Shown: piece by piece, positions 32,261 to 43,150 of the stretch
Layout: every line of letters begins with the position of its first letter
How positions within the stretch are numbered: position 1 is the first letter of the stretch
Translations under genes and position numbers: made by a program
Assembly: GCA_022570795.1 (NCBI GenBank)
Contig: JAKUDP010000012.1
Span: 1,240,001-1,304,000, forward strand
DNA length: 64,000 bases
Direction of reading: 5' to 3'
Origin: Sphaerulina vaccinii
Lineage: Eukaryota > Ascomycota > Dothideomycetes > Mycosphaerellales > Mycosphaerellaceae
Notes under the pieces: model-generated
Told to the model about the DNA's origin: nothing
The model's database searches: none
Seen by the model: the letters and a program-made list of their open reading frames with translations, nothing else

Positions 32261-33304
32261 ATGCCTCCTCCAACCAAACTATCACCCTCCTGCCAACAAA
32301 TCAGCATCTCAGACCTCAACAACGACCCATCCTCGCCAGCAAGAGTCGTAGTCCGAACATGTCTCGCCGATCCAGATCTAATGCCAATAATCATCGATCA
32401 CAAGTGCAACGACTGCATTCTGACTCCTTCAGGACTCTATTCAGATATGGCCGTCACAGTCGCCAAATATATCTACCAGCACTACTCCTGCAACAAGAAC
32501 GAAGACGAGCTTCCGGGCATCAGAATTTCCTCCCTACAAGTCCATAAACCCCTTCTCGTCAAAGATCCTAGCAAGATTGGGGAGCTGTATATTGAGATGG
32601 AAGTCCTATCCACGTCTCCCATCTCTGACATCGACACGGCAACGCTTAAATGTACTTTCCGCTCCGTCACCCCTTCAGGTCAACTTCTCCAAGAAATGGG
32701 CCATTGTAATATTGCTTTCCACTCCCAAGCCCTCTGGCTCTCGGACTGGTCCCACATAACTCCAACAATTCTCAATAGAATCGACTCTCTACGAATCGCA
32801 GCAGAGAAAGCAAACAACGACCAAGTTCAGCTCGTGCAGCGAGAAGGAGCTTATAAGCTCTTCGAAAGCTTTGTGCAATATGGTACAAGATATCAGAACA
32901 TGAAAGAAGTAGTCTTCGACACGAGTACGCTTGAAGCTACATCGATCATCGACTTCGCGTTGGACATCGGCTCACTACCAGGACCATTATACATGGATGC
33001 TTCCTGCCATCTCTCCGGATTCGTCTGTAATGCCGTTGAGAAAGATAAAGATAAGTTTGCTTATATCAATGGCGGCGTGGGGGCTATGATGCTGAGTAGC
33101 AAATTTCGACCTAATGGTGAAGAAGGTGCTGGGGTTATTCAGAACTATGTCAGGATGAGAGTTTTACCTGATGATAAGACTGTGCTACAAGGGGATGTTT
33201 TCGTTCTGCAGAGAGAAGAGGTTGTGGGTGTTTGGGAACAAGTGCGTTTCAAGAGGATTCCGAGAAGGGTGCTTAATGTGTTTCTGCCACCGGGGAAGAA
33301 GTAG
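32261..33304 (+). CDS. Free-standing PKS product-template (PT) domain
   Basis: PT domains sit between AT and ACP in fungal non-reducing polyketide synthases and direct aldol cyclisation of the poly-beta-keto chain. Here the PT fold is the whole protein: 347 residues from ATG 32261 (MPPPTKLSP). The frame opens 35 codons earlier, without family character. The double-hot-dog pattern is recognisable from end to end: ARVVVRTCLADPDL, IIIDHKCNDCILTPSGLYSDMA (His47 at the catalytic histidine position), YKLFESFVQYGTRYQNMKEVVFD, LYMDASCHLSGFVCN (Asp246 at the catalytic aspartate position), YVRMR, GDVFVLQREEVVGV, and the closing FKRIPRRVLNVFLPP. Catalytic His and Asp are kept, so the fold may be active. 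No KS, AT or ACP adjoins. It could be a relic of a lost PKS or a protein acting in trans. Confidence 0.85.
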   Translation: MPPPTKLSPSCQQISISDLNNDPSSPARVVVRTCLADPDLMPIIIDHKCNDCILTPSGLYSDMAVTVAKYIYQHYSCNKNEDELPGIRISSLQVHKPLLVKDPSKIGELYIEMEVLSTSPISDIDTATLKCTFRSVTPSGQLLQEMGHCNIAFHSQALWLSDWSHITPTILNRIDSLRIAAEKANNDQVQLVQREGAYKLFESFVQYGTRYQNMKEVVFDTSTLEATSIIDFALDIGSLPGPLYMDASCHLSGFVCNAVEKDKDKFAYINGGVGAMMLSSKFRPNGEEGAGVIQNYVRMRVLPDDKTVLQGDVFVLQREEVVGVWEQVRFKRIPRRVLNVFLPPGKK

Positions 33305-33394
33305 TGGCGCGGTAGCTGTGCGAAGGGCGGAGACGTTCTTTGGTGTGGTATCATAACCTACAAATGCGCACTCGTTCTCCATTGTCTGCTCATC

Positions 33395-33560
33395 TTTCTC
33401 GTGCTGCCCTGGTGTCGCGTTGGGTGGCGCAGACTTCCATCGCGCGCAGAGCGCGACCAGTTCTCTTTCTCAATTGTCGCCGCATCTCTCTCATACTGCC
33501 CTGGTGTGACATTGGGCGGCGCAGAATTCGATCACGCGCAGAGAGCGCAGCCGGCTCTCT
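33395..33560. repeat. Tandem duplication, about 92-bp offset
   Basis: CTGCCCTGGTGT at 33404 recurs at 33496, each followed by a diverged GGCGCAGA.TTC.ATC.CGCGCAGAG segment. Two copies, clearly related by eye but with many point differences. Confidence 0.6.
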
Positions 33561-34718
33561 TCTCCAAAAGCGCAAGCGAATTTCTTCCGCCTATTCAGAC
33601 GAACACGAGTGGCCTGGTGTGCTGAACCTTGCGGAAAGCGGCCTAGGCAAAGGCGAAAACGAATGCAGCTCCAAAGAGAAAGGCCCACATTGTTGCTGCT
33701 GGGTGGTGGTGCAGGGAAGCGTGGAGTGCGTTGCGTTCGTGAGAAGGAGAGGCGGATGGAGTGAGTGTTTCTAAACAAATGGTTAATCTACGCTCTTCGA
33801 GCGAAAGCTGCTGCAGTAACTCACTGGTGTTGTTGAGGCAGAGAACAATTCTTGGTCGCGCGTTCTGATGGTGTTGTTGTGCGTGTCAGCAGCAAAACAG
33901 CAAAAAGAAAATTTTAGTGATCAAAAGAAATCATAGCTGCTCCTCACGGTGCCTGCTATCGTCACGAATTGAGGAGACGCAGGGACTGAAAAGTGCAAAA
34001 GAATAGCCCTTTGAAATGGGGTATCCTTAAGGAATTGAAACCCATTCGACCAGCAGGTACTCGATCATCGCTCGCTCGAAGGGATCGATGATGATTCTGA
34101 TCTCTTTCTCGAGTGAGGAGTTCCTCTGGCCCAAGTTTCACAAACTTGTTAGACCTTATACCGAACAAACCGTCGGTTTTTGCATGTTGAATGCGTTGTA
34201 ATCTCCTATCCGAGAAGAAAATCCAGTGCAAGCACCTTACTCAGCATGATTTGGTTGTTTAATATGTGTGTTCAAGCTGCTTTGGTGCCGAGCTCTCACT
34301 TGGAACTGGTGGGGTGGAGATTGGACTGCTAGCAGTAATCAGGTGGAAGGGCTCGCTATCCCTTAGCGATCTCCCCTCTAGCACTGAACGGATGGCCAGC
34401 ATGATCCGCAGGATGAGGCAGTAACACACTGAGGCTCGATGGTCTGCCTGCTTGCGTTACCAGTTCGAGGCGTGCAGAACGTGCAGCTAGGGAAGACGTA
34501 GCTCTTGGCGTCTCGACGGAGGGACCAAATCCCACCCGCTCAACACCTTCGCAGTAGTGACCGTAGCAGGCACGATTCTGGAAGAGACAAACGCGTTTGA
34601 GAGGGCATGCCACTTGTTTGAAGCAGCTCGAACTTTCGTGTAGTTCGTTGTAGGCTCAGGTCGCGTAGGTTGAGCAAAAGTAAAGATTTGCAGTCCGTGC
34701 GCAAACAGAGCGCAAAAG

Positions 34719-35053
34719 TGCAAAAAGTAATAGACTTGCTCGAAATCGAACCTGGATCCTGTGATTGATCGACTCTCAAGTCAGTCAACAAACCACGATG
34801 GAAGCTATCAGGCGTCACACGCATGGGTTTTGTCCTGCTCACGCTTCCTTGTATAGGACCAAATCGCGTGCTGGAGCAAAAAGATCCTTCACTATGCAAA
34901 AATGCAAAAAGTAATGGACTCACTGAGGATCGAACTCAGGCCTCGTGATTTCGAAGACACTCAAGCAGTCAGCAGGCCTCGATGGAAGCACGGCACGACA
35001 CGCATCGGGTTGATCCCGTAGATCACACGTGCTAACCACTGCACTACAAGTCC
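34719..35053 (-). repeat. Two diverged copies of a tRNA-like, Pol III-type element
   Basis: On the minus strand, copy A (35053 to 34903) begins GGACTTGTAGTGCAGTGGTT, an A-box-like D-arm with perfect GTGC/GCAC stem. It ends with a B-box-like T-arm CTGAG-TTCGATC-CTCAG whose 3' TGAGTCC pairs with the first bases, and is followed by ATTACTTTTTGC, a Pol III-type T-run. About 110 nt lies between the two boxes, too long and too irregular for a normal tRNA. Copy B (about 34868 to 34719) aligns over roughly 110 bp, shares ATGCGTGT, GCTTCCATCG, ATCAC and the ATTACTTTTTGCA end, and has a weaker 5' part. Many differences are C-to-T in copy B. This fits a tRNA-derived SINE or a decayed tRNA pair. Confidence 0.5.
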
Positions 35054-35228
35054 TGATTGTGATAGTGAGCACTGATTGGTGCTCCGATGGAAAACGACGA
35101 GCTCTAACCAGATATGTAGCTTCAGTTGTGCAGCGGCCTGTTCTTGCTGGCACGTCATTGCTTGCGTGTGGGTGTGAGCTTTTTCACGCTTCCATTGCGT
35201 TGCCATCAATTGTGCTCTCCAGCCCAAC

Positions 35229-35471
35229 ATGGCATTCCATGACAACAAGCACACATCCCGCGAAGACATGGAGACCCACTGGCCAGCGAAGGACCTGGAC
35301 ACCAGCAGCGACGGACCCAACATCCCGATGCAGAAGGAGATCCACCAGATGGGCTCTCGTGATGGCGCAACAGGTACGTCTCGGAGCCGAAAGACGCTCG
35401 AAAGCGCAAACAAGCCAGCAATACAGGACGACGATCTCGCCGCCCGCGAGAACATGGATGTGGCCAATTGA
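35229..35471 (+). CDS. Small hydrophilic ORF, doubtful
   Basis: Eighty codons starting MAFHDNKHTSREDMETHWPA; highly charged, no hydrophobic core, no signal peptide. The segment AAGGACCTGGACACCAGCAG recurs in diverged form about 230 bp downstream, so the sequence is part of a small duplication. It may be a stress-type disordered protein or chance. Confidence 0.2.
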   Translation: MAFHDNKHTSREDMETHWPAKDLDTSSDGPNIPMQKEIHQMGSRDGATGTSRSRKTLESANKPAIQDDDLAARENMDVAN

Positions 35472-38400
35472 GGCGCGAGGAATAAGGACCAGGATACCAG
35501 CAGCGACGATTCCTGATACTGAAGACCTCGGCTTGCAGACTTTGCACCGGCCACATCTCGAAGCTGAAAGGCGCGCAAACAGGCCAACCAGTTTGCGATT
35601 TAGATCACGAAACCCTTGTGGAATTGAGCCATCTACTGAGGACGATGTACTTGTGTAACGCAAAGCTCAGAACTGTGTCATGAAAGAGCCATACCAAACA
35701 ACGCCGAGCGTTTGCCAGAAGGGAAGGACAGTGGAATTGGAAATGCAGAGACCAGAACACATCTAAGCAGTTGAACAGCGCCAGGCAAGGAAGAGCAGGA
35801 TGGTAGGCACACAAGGTCCGCCCAGCACGAAGGACAACAGAGAAGGCCCTCGAGAAGATACCGCGGCTGGGCGTGGTTACGCTTCCTGGAGCAAAATACG
35901 GGGTTGGCAAGTCTGCTTTCCTGTCCCGCAGCCAATGCAATGCGATGTTAAGCAAGATAGTCTCCAGGAATGGCGTACCAGCACAGGCGCCGCGGAGAAG
36001 GTGAGACATCCAGGCACCATCGTCCAAGAAGCCAGGCGTTTGCTCAAGCAGAGGCCAGAAGCCCGTGAATGTAACCAACGCACCGCGATCCTGCACTGCA
36101 GCCTTTGGTCATCGCGCACCAGCAGAGACATCGCGGAGGTCGACACGCCAGGGTGTCATCATCCAAGAATTCATGTGCCAAGATCCTCTACGATCCTTAT
36201 GCTCCCTTCTCTTCTCCAATATAGCTCCATGCTATCTATCCACTCTGTCACAGTGATCAACGGGGTGGTGCAATGCATACCCAGCGGTACGAGCGTCTGG
36301 AGTCCTCGCGAAGCGATACAGACAATATGCTGTCACTGGGGACCAGCTACTCAGTACAGTGCTTTTGCATCATATCTCAAGCTCCTGCACGCCTTGGACG
36401 CAGAGCTTGCGATCAGGCCAGACCTCGCAGCTTCACCATTGGCCACTGACTGTCGTTCCTTTGCTATGGTGCAGCGTACCACACGGTCTTGTGCGTGGTC
36501 ATTGCCTCATTTGGACGATCATCGTAGTGTCAGACTAGCAGTCTCCAAATGCCTGGGCTTGTATCTTGCAGCTGGACCATCTTCGACGCTGTGCGGGCAC
36601 TGCGACGTGGTATCGTGATTGATCATCCTATCGTCTCGTTGATGGTCTCCATGCTGGAATAGCAGTCCGATCGTATCTCTTGCGCGGCTGGTAGTGGCTG
36701 GGCAGAAGGCTGCGATGGTCGTCGTGGAAAGGACGATGGTCTGCAGTCGGCAGTCTGCAGTCGGAGGTGGAGTGCAACCACGATCCTACGCCAAGAAACT
36801 CGTGTTGGATGCGAGGCAGGCTCCACCATGCCCTTTCAACCTCAAGTCCTTCATCGTCGAGGTCTTCATTCTATAGATGTCTTTCTGCAACCCAGCTATG
36901 CTGCCGATGAGTCTATACCATGGCGCAAATTGTCCGATCCCTCCTACGAGTTTTCGAACGACCTCATCGGTGACACCACGCGTGCCATGAGGCCCAGAGC
37001 ACACCCATGAACGTGGTCACTGCTCACGCTGTGATGAGAGTATCACAGTTCCCAGCAGCGCTGACATGCGCGTGCTGTACTGGCCACGGTTTTTCTGTTC
37101 TCTCGGCGAGTCCGGTAGAATAGGCCAGGACAGGTGTTGCTCAAGAGGCGGCGTGAGACCAGGCTGAATGAGAGGACGAAGTTGTTGGTAGCCTGGCATG
37201 TCAAGAGCTGTGACGCATGTCTCCAGACCCGGCAGAGCAAACCTGGCGGGAAGGACAGGGAGACTGGGCAGAGCGGACAAGCAGGCATATTTTCCTGGTC
37301 GCTGAGTGCTACGGATTGCCACTACTCGCACGGCTCGATCATTCGCCTTTGTGTCGCCTTCTTCTCCCAAGCGAGGGCTATGGTGGCACGATCTGCTTCC
37401 CTTCAAGCTGTAGAGCCAGTGTCTCTGCCAGCGCAATCACGTTGAGCAGATGTGCTTCTGGCCGCCACCAGCACAGCGATCGCAAGCAACTGCTCGCTGG
37501 CAGATCCAGTATAATAGATGGAACTCGCTCTCCTGCTCGCAGTGGAGTTGTTCGATCAGATATGCGACCATGGTTCGCGCGACGGAGATGCTCCCTGCCG
37601 CTGGACACATAAGGACAATTTGCGCCTGGCTGGCAAGGGCCTTGCCGCGCGCAATCCATACTCTTGCCAGACACCTGCCAGCGTCTGTGAGACCGATCGG
37701 CTCACTTGATCTCGTGGCATCGTGTCGCGAGCTGCGTCCCTGCCTACGATGGTGGCAGATGCGTCGCATGAAGACGTGTGCTGTGGATTCCGCCCTCTGT
37801 TGCCCAACATTCGCGGCTGCACGCCACGGCCTACGTTGTGCCTCCACGCCTGATGGCCATCGAGTGTGCCGCGGAGTTCCGAAGTGGCGAATGCGTTCGG
37901 TGCTGGTCTCGGCGAAGGAAGGTGCGATTGAGGGTGTCGTTTCTGGCGAGTGAAGTGAAGCGATCGAGCATCTGTCGAGCGGCTTGAGCGCATGCGTGCT
38001 GATGGCAAAGGTGCCTCATTGCTGCGCTATCTCTCGTGCGTGGTTGTCGTCGTCGTCGTCGCCACCATCTGTCGCTCAAGTCACCGCCACCTCCATGCGC
38101 TCATCTTGCAGCCGTGTGCCAGCGCATCCTTGAATCATTTCGAGCGGCTTCCTCGCGGCCGCCGAGTTGCTGCTGATGGTGCGTTCGCCGATGATGAGGT
38201 TGAGGTTGCATGAAGAAAGAGAAGCCAGAAGCTGTGCAAGACAAACAGCTCTCGACAACTCGCTCGAGGATGTGATCAGATCAGGGCATATTGCAATGCG
38301 AACGAGGAGTGCCAACAAGTACGAACTGTCTTCAGCAAGTTCCATAGAGCAAAGAACAAATCCTGAGCCCAACTCTGTTGAAGTGGACACGGTCGAGTAC

Positions 38401-40329
38401 AGAGGAACAAAGAGGTTGCCCACCTCGACAAGACGACTCGAGCATCCCTCCCGCACTCGCTGCCGTCATCGCCTGCTGGCTCAATATTTGATTGCCAGCC
38501 TTATCAATGTTGAGGGGAGAGCAGCACAAGTTGGGCAGTTATATTCCTTTTCAACTCTGCTTATCTCATCCAGAAAACAAGCTGTCCCGCTCAGAAGATA
38601 TAGAGAAGTGGCCCAATGGTACGTTGCCCCGCTGTGCTCTCACCAGTGTGAAGTAAAAATCCATCATGACTGAGCTGTTAAGCGCGACATACGGAAGATT
38701 AATGGCAAATCCGAAGTGTGATCGTATCTCAGTAACTCGAATGGTATTTTCTCTATTCTAGCAAAATAGATTTTTGCTCTTTTGATATCCTGTTCGAAGG
38801 AGGGAGTGGAAGAACTTTTGCTTCGCTGAACTACAGCCATGCCGAACGGTGTCACGACAGCACTGTGGCCCATTCTTTTTGTGCTGCGCGGCATCTACAT
38901 GATCTTGCGATGCTCAGCATGTCTTTTTGATGTGTGGGCGAGCATCTCCTGGTGGAATGATGGTCATTGGAAGGAAATGTCAAATTTTGGTTATTGCCAA
39001 GGCTGAAGTTTTGAGCTACACACTGCACGGCTGGCTGGGTGGCATGCATGAACGCGCTAGCGGATCAGCAGCACGCGTGAGAGTTGCGAGGCACGATGAG
39101 CTTCGCCAACAGCTATCTCAAATCTACCCTACATGCTGGAGGTTTGCGCGTAAACAGGGCTGGACATCTGTGTGGTCTCTGAGAAGCCTTCCTCCCACAG
39201 CCTCCTCTTCTTCCTCCACCTCCTCCTCACTTCGTCCGGCCACCGTGTCCAGTAACACGCGTGACAGTCGGGGGACACGATGCTCAGTTCTCCCTAAGGA
39301 GTCTCCATCTTCAGGAGAAACCTGAATCGCGTCTTGCTGGTCGTCTGAGTGCCCTAGTGGGCGGTGGGAGGGCGGAGATAGCGCGCGAAACCTGGTATTC
39401 TCACAAGTCAGCACAAGTTGTCTTCATTCCCTCAGTCCCGGTCGCGATGGCGTGGTCTTGAGCTCGGCGGCAGAGAGTCTCCGTCGCCATGCTCTGTCAA
39501 GTTGACTCTGCACACGCGACGATGGCCCCGTAGGGCCCCCGCTGAAAGGGACAATGTGGCCGGCCACGATGTGTGAGCATACGTGTCAGCGCCGTGTAGG
39601 TATATGAAGGCTCCCAATCAACAGATCGGGATGCACCCTTGCCACTCAAACCCAGCCTTCTTCTCTGGGACCGCCATGCCGGATTTACGTTGCATGGATC
39701 TTCCTCATACTGCCTTGGTACCCGGTTGTTGTCTAGAGACACGGCGAATTCGTCTCATTGGGCGGGTCCTGCGGTGGCTTCGCCTCGCCGCTGCTATCCA
39801 CGTATGCTCTCAGCTTCACGATCAATTGCTGTGCGCGCACCTTCTGTCGCTTCGGTGGCTTGGCTGGCGCGGAGTTGCTGAGATTGGCTGGTTTGTTCAC
39901 ACCAAATTGCTTTATCTTCTGCTCGTTGTGTTGCTGCATTACGCGCACGCGATCGCGGATCTGGGAGGCGGTGGGAGGAGCTATATCATGCATTAGCTCA
40001 CGCGCAGGAGGAGTGCTTCCCTTGCATTAGGGCTTACCTCCAGAAGAAGAAGAGCGGATCATCTCGGCAATGGGACCAAAGTCCTGTGCGGAGATGTCGA
40101 GGCGGAAGGAGAAAAGCAGCAAAATCTTGTCTGCTTCGGCGGTCCAAACAAACTGAGAAACTGGCGCGTTTGGAGGCATGGTGGCGGGGAGGTTGGTGGT
40201 GTGCAGAGAACAAAGAGGTGAGGCGTTCGCTCGAGTGTTCTGAGGCGGTTGGAGATGGTGGTCGGTGTGATGTGTGAAGCTGGACGCGGAGGTGCGTAGA
40301 ATTTCCCACAGCCTCCTCTCCTCGCTTGG

Positions 40330-41330
40330 TCAGCAGCTCACAAACAGCTCGAAATGCCCGTCGCACGACCAGGCAGTTCTCGCCAGCAAGGTGGCCACGG
40401 CAGGATGGAAAGAGAGGGGTGAGGAAGGACTTCTTCTCCAAGCCACTGCTGCAGACAGCAATGGACATGATGAAAAGGTGTACTGCAGAGCAGTGGTGGG
40501 AATCAAAAATTTGCCCTAGGACCTCGATCCGAAGAGCAAGTCCACAACCGTGCACAATCAACAGTGTGCAATGTCGTTGTGTTGGTTGGATGGAGTGCCT
40601 CATGAGCGCACTCAATCGCGAGGAACGCGGTCGACGATGTGTCCTCCAGCCTGCTGCACACCAAGACCCCCACCTCGACGCCGTTCATTATGAAGAAAAG
40701 AAAGGAAGAGAGTTTACGAGAGGACTTCAGCGAAGAAATACTCCAGTGCTTGCCAAGCTACGGTAGGGGGAGCTGCCGCATCAAAACAACGAGCACGTTC
40801 GGAAACGAAAGCTGCCTGACGACGATGGTTGCCTGGGGGAGACACGACGAACAGCAGAGCAGAGCCTCTCAAGGTCCTCTGGAGAGGCGAATCGAGGACG
40901 CGCTGGCAAAGAGAGATCGTAGATTGTGAAGGTGGCAGTGAAGAGAAGCTTCTTCTCCAGGCCACTGCTGTGAAGAGCAGTGACATGATGAAAAAGACAC
41001 ACTGCAAGCAGTGGAAAGCAAAAATTAGCCTCTGGTGCCGTCACTCGCCTCCCCTCGAAGCAGCACCATCACCAGATTCAACGCAGTGTGCAATGCAAGA
41101 ATACTGATGAGACTTCAGGGAGGTGCATGAGGACCAACCCTGAGTCGTAAGCGAGGTGTCGGATAGGCCTAAACCTCCTTCGAGGTAAGCCCGGTCTATG
41201 AAGAAGAGAAGAGGATGTTGAGGGAGGCGAGCGCGAAAGAAATACTCCAAACAAGCCAAGACGCGCTAGGGGGAGCGGCCGCATCACAACATCGAGCATC
41301 ACGTGTATCTCCAGCACGTTGTAGACACCA
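40330..41330. repeat. Direct duplication, about 0.5-kb unit
   Basis: Blocks of the first unit recur in order in the second: TTCTTCTCCA (40431 and about 40950), CATGATGAAAAG, GTGTGCAATG, GAAATACTCCA (40735 and 41239), and AGGGGGAGC.GCCGCATCA. The offset varies from 504 to 519 bp. The copies are diverged, with small gaps. No long ORF is shared. Confidence 0.65.
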
Positions 41331-41721
41331 AGCCGCTGCGAGCCAACATGAAGCAAGACACCAGAACAAACGCCTTTGGTGACGCGCAGGAGTCTGGGAT
41401 ATACTTCGAAGGCTGGCTGTGGCGCCTGTCACGAGAGGTAAAAGAAGTGTGAGGGCATTGTCTGTGCACATTGTGTCGCCCAGCTGCAGCGTGCTAGGAG
41501 ACAAAAGCCATTGAGACAGAAGCCGCACCTTTGAAGACACCTGCCCATGGCGCAGAGGATTACACACGCAGCAATGCGGCGCACAGCTTACTGACAAGCA
41601 TTCTGCTTCGCGAATCCCTTGAATCCTTCGCGTGCCTTAGCTGACCATGCCACTCGGGACCTAGACCACTATGAATACGCCCCATCCCACCGTGCGAGCA
41701 TTACCAGTACCGACACTCAAC

Positions 41722-42621
41722 ATGGCCTCACCAATTGCCAAAGCACCATACCCATGCTTCACCAAGCGGTGGCACAACACTACCTACCCAGCTCTGGACC
41801 CAGAGGGCCGAGCTGAGGGCAAATCTGTCATCATCACAGGGGCTTCGGGAGGCATTGGCAGAGCTACCGCGATCGCCTTTGCTCAAGCTGGCGCGAAGCG
41901 AATTGCTCTGCTTGGCCGGCGGCAAGACAAACTCAGCGAGACGAAAGATGCTGTGAACGCAGTGGCAAAGGATATTGACGTGACAACACATGTTTGCGAT
42001 TCTACCGATCTCAAGGCTTTGGAAACCGCAGCGAACAAGATTGGAGCCTGGGATGTGCTGATTCTGAACGCTGGAGTAGCACCACAGCAGATGCGACCTG
42101 GTGATCCAGCAGAGCTAGACCTAAACACCTGGTGGAAAGGTCTCGAGACAAACGTCCTGGGAGGAGTGACCACAACCAAAGCATTCCTCTCTACAGCCAA
42201 TCTTGACTCTCGACCTACGATCATCATCACCTCAGCGTTACTACCATTCGTGCCAGGTTCTTTGCCAGACTGGGCATCTCACAGTTCCTATAACGCCAGC
42301 AAGGTCGCATTGTTATCGTTCGCAGAGTCTCTTGCCAAGGATCGAGAGGACATAAACGTGGTCTCCGTACAACCTGGAGTTATTCAAACAGACATATACT
42401 TTGGCACGCCTGAGCAAGCCGCTTGGATGAAGAGTGTTGGAATGCTGGACGAGGTAGAACTTCCGGCTGGCTTCTTTGTTTGGGTCAGCAGCAATGCGGA
42501 GGAGAAGAAGTGGTTGAGTGGGAAGTTCATGGCTGTTAATTGGGATGTTGAGGAGTTTGAGCAGCGGAAGAATGAGTTTGATGGATATCTGAGACCTTTA
42601 GGCTGGCCTTGGGATGCATGA
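41722..42621 (+). CDS. Short-chain dehydrogenase/reductase (SDR)
   Basis: Classical SDR with an N-terminal NAD(P)-binding Rossmann fold: ITGASGGIGRATAIAFA, then LLGRR, which favours NADPH. Next come the LILNAGVAP block, a serine in IIITSALLPF at the catalytic position, and YNASK as the catalytic Tyr and Lys. I chose ATG 41722 (MASPIAKAPYPCF); the frame opens 17 codons earlier. The product has about 299 residues in a single exon, slightly longer than average because of an N-terminal extension and a C-terminal tail (WDVEEFEQRKNEFDGYL). Substrate unknown. It lies beside an alpha/beta hydrolase and a permease, and could be a tailoring reductase of a former metabolite cluster, which is inference. 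Confidence 0.88.
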   Translation: MASPIAKAPYPCFTKRWHNTTYPALDPEGRAEGKSVIITGASGGIGRATAIAFAQAGAKRIALLGRRQDKLSETKDAVNAVAKDIDVTTHVCDSTDLKALETAANKIGAWDVLILNAGVAPQQMRPGDPAELDLNTWWKGLETNVLGGVTTTKAFLSTANLDSRPTIIITSALLPFVPGSLPDWASHSSYNASKVALLSFAESLAKDREDINVVSVQPGVIQTDIYFGTPEQAAWMKSVGMLDEVELPAGFFVWVSSNAEEKKWLSGKFMAVNWDVEEFEQRKNEFDGYLRPLGWPWDA

Positions 42622-43150
42622 GCTTCACGCGAGGTTGCAATAGCTACGGCAGTATGAATAGCTCTGTGTCGCTGTGCCACCTGATGCTATAGACTTTGAT
42701 CGTCAGCAGGTTGCTATGAAAGCAGGAGTCATCTTCCTCTCGACGTCCTCAATATCTCCACCCAGAGCGCGAATTCATTAACTTGGTTTGTATGGAAACC
42801 ATATTCCGTCGCCAAGCCTCATCTCCGCCGGAACCTAGTCTCCTCGTCTAGACAGCATCTCTCTTCTTCTTCATCATCACCACGACCTCCTTCGTTATGA
42901 ATAATCACACGCCAATCGCCACACGAGGGTCATGTCTTCTCGTACCGTGAGGAAGGGCGGCCTTGTTGGTTGCAACGCACGACGATGCCGAAAACGAAGA
43001 TCCGTTTCAAGAGCAACACGCGCCGCCTCTGACAGATTGACGCGACTTTCGTTGGAGACCTGGGACGGAGTTCGGCCTGCCATCTGCATTCGCTGAGAAA
43101 GACTGGTGCGATCCCATAAGCAGCTCGAAATCGCGTCGCGGCCTGGCTCA
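42622..43150. other. Convergent 3' flank, nothing seen
   Basis: Lies between the stops of the convergent SDR and alpha/beta-hydrolase genes. The minus-strand ORF 42895-43263 overlaps the hydrolase 3' end and does not look coding. Confidence 0.45.

Larger units (their letters stand above)
33305..41721. other. Gene-poor region with diverged duplications
   Basis: This 8.4-kb stretch has no ORF with recognisable family character. ORFs of up to 272 codons overlap in several frames and look random. It contains a 92-bp offset tandem duplication near 33.4 kb, a tRNA-like/SINE-like repeat pair near 34.7-35.05 kb, a small duplicated hydrophilic ORF near 35.2-35.6 kb, and a 0.5-kb direct duplication at 40.4-41.3 kb. 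Base composition is not strongly AT-rich, so heavy RIP is not obvious. It is probably decayed repeat or retrotransposon-derived DNA, but I cannot name an element. Confidence 0.5.

Noticed and set aside
34903..35053. Ordinary intron-containing tRNA gene
   Set aside because: The D-arm, T-arm and acceptor pair, but the anticodon arm is ambiguous and the insert between the boxes is too long; a second diverged copy points to a repeat.
35605..36618. ORFs of 163 (minus) and 272 (plus) codons
   Set aside because: They overlap each other on opposite strands, lack family patterns and lie in the repeat-rich island.
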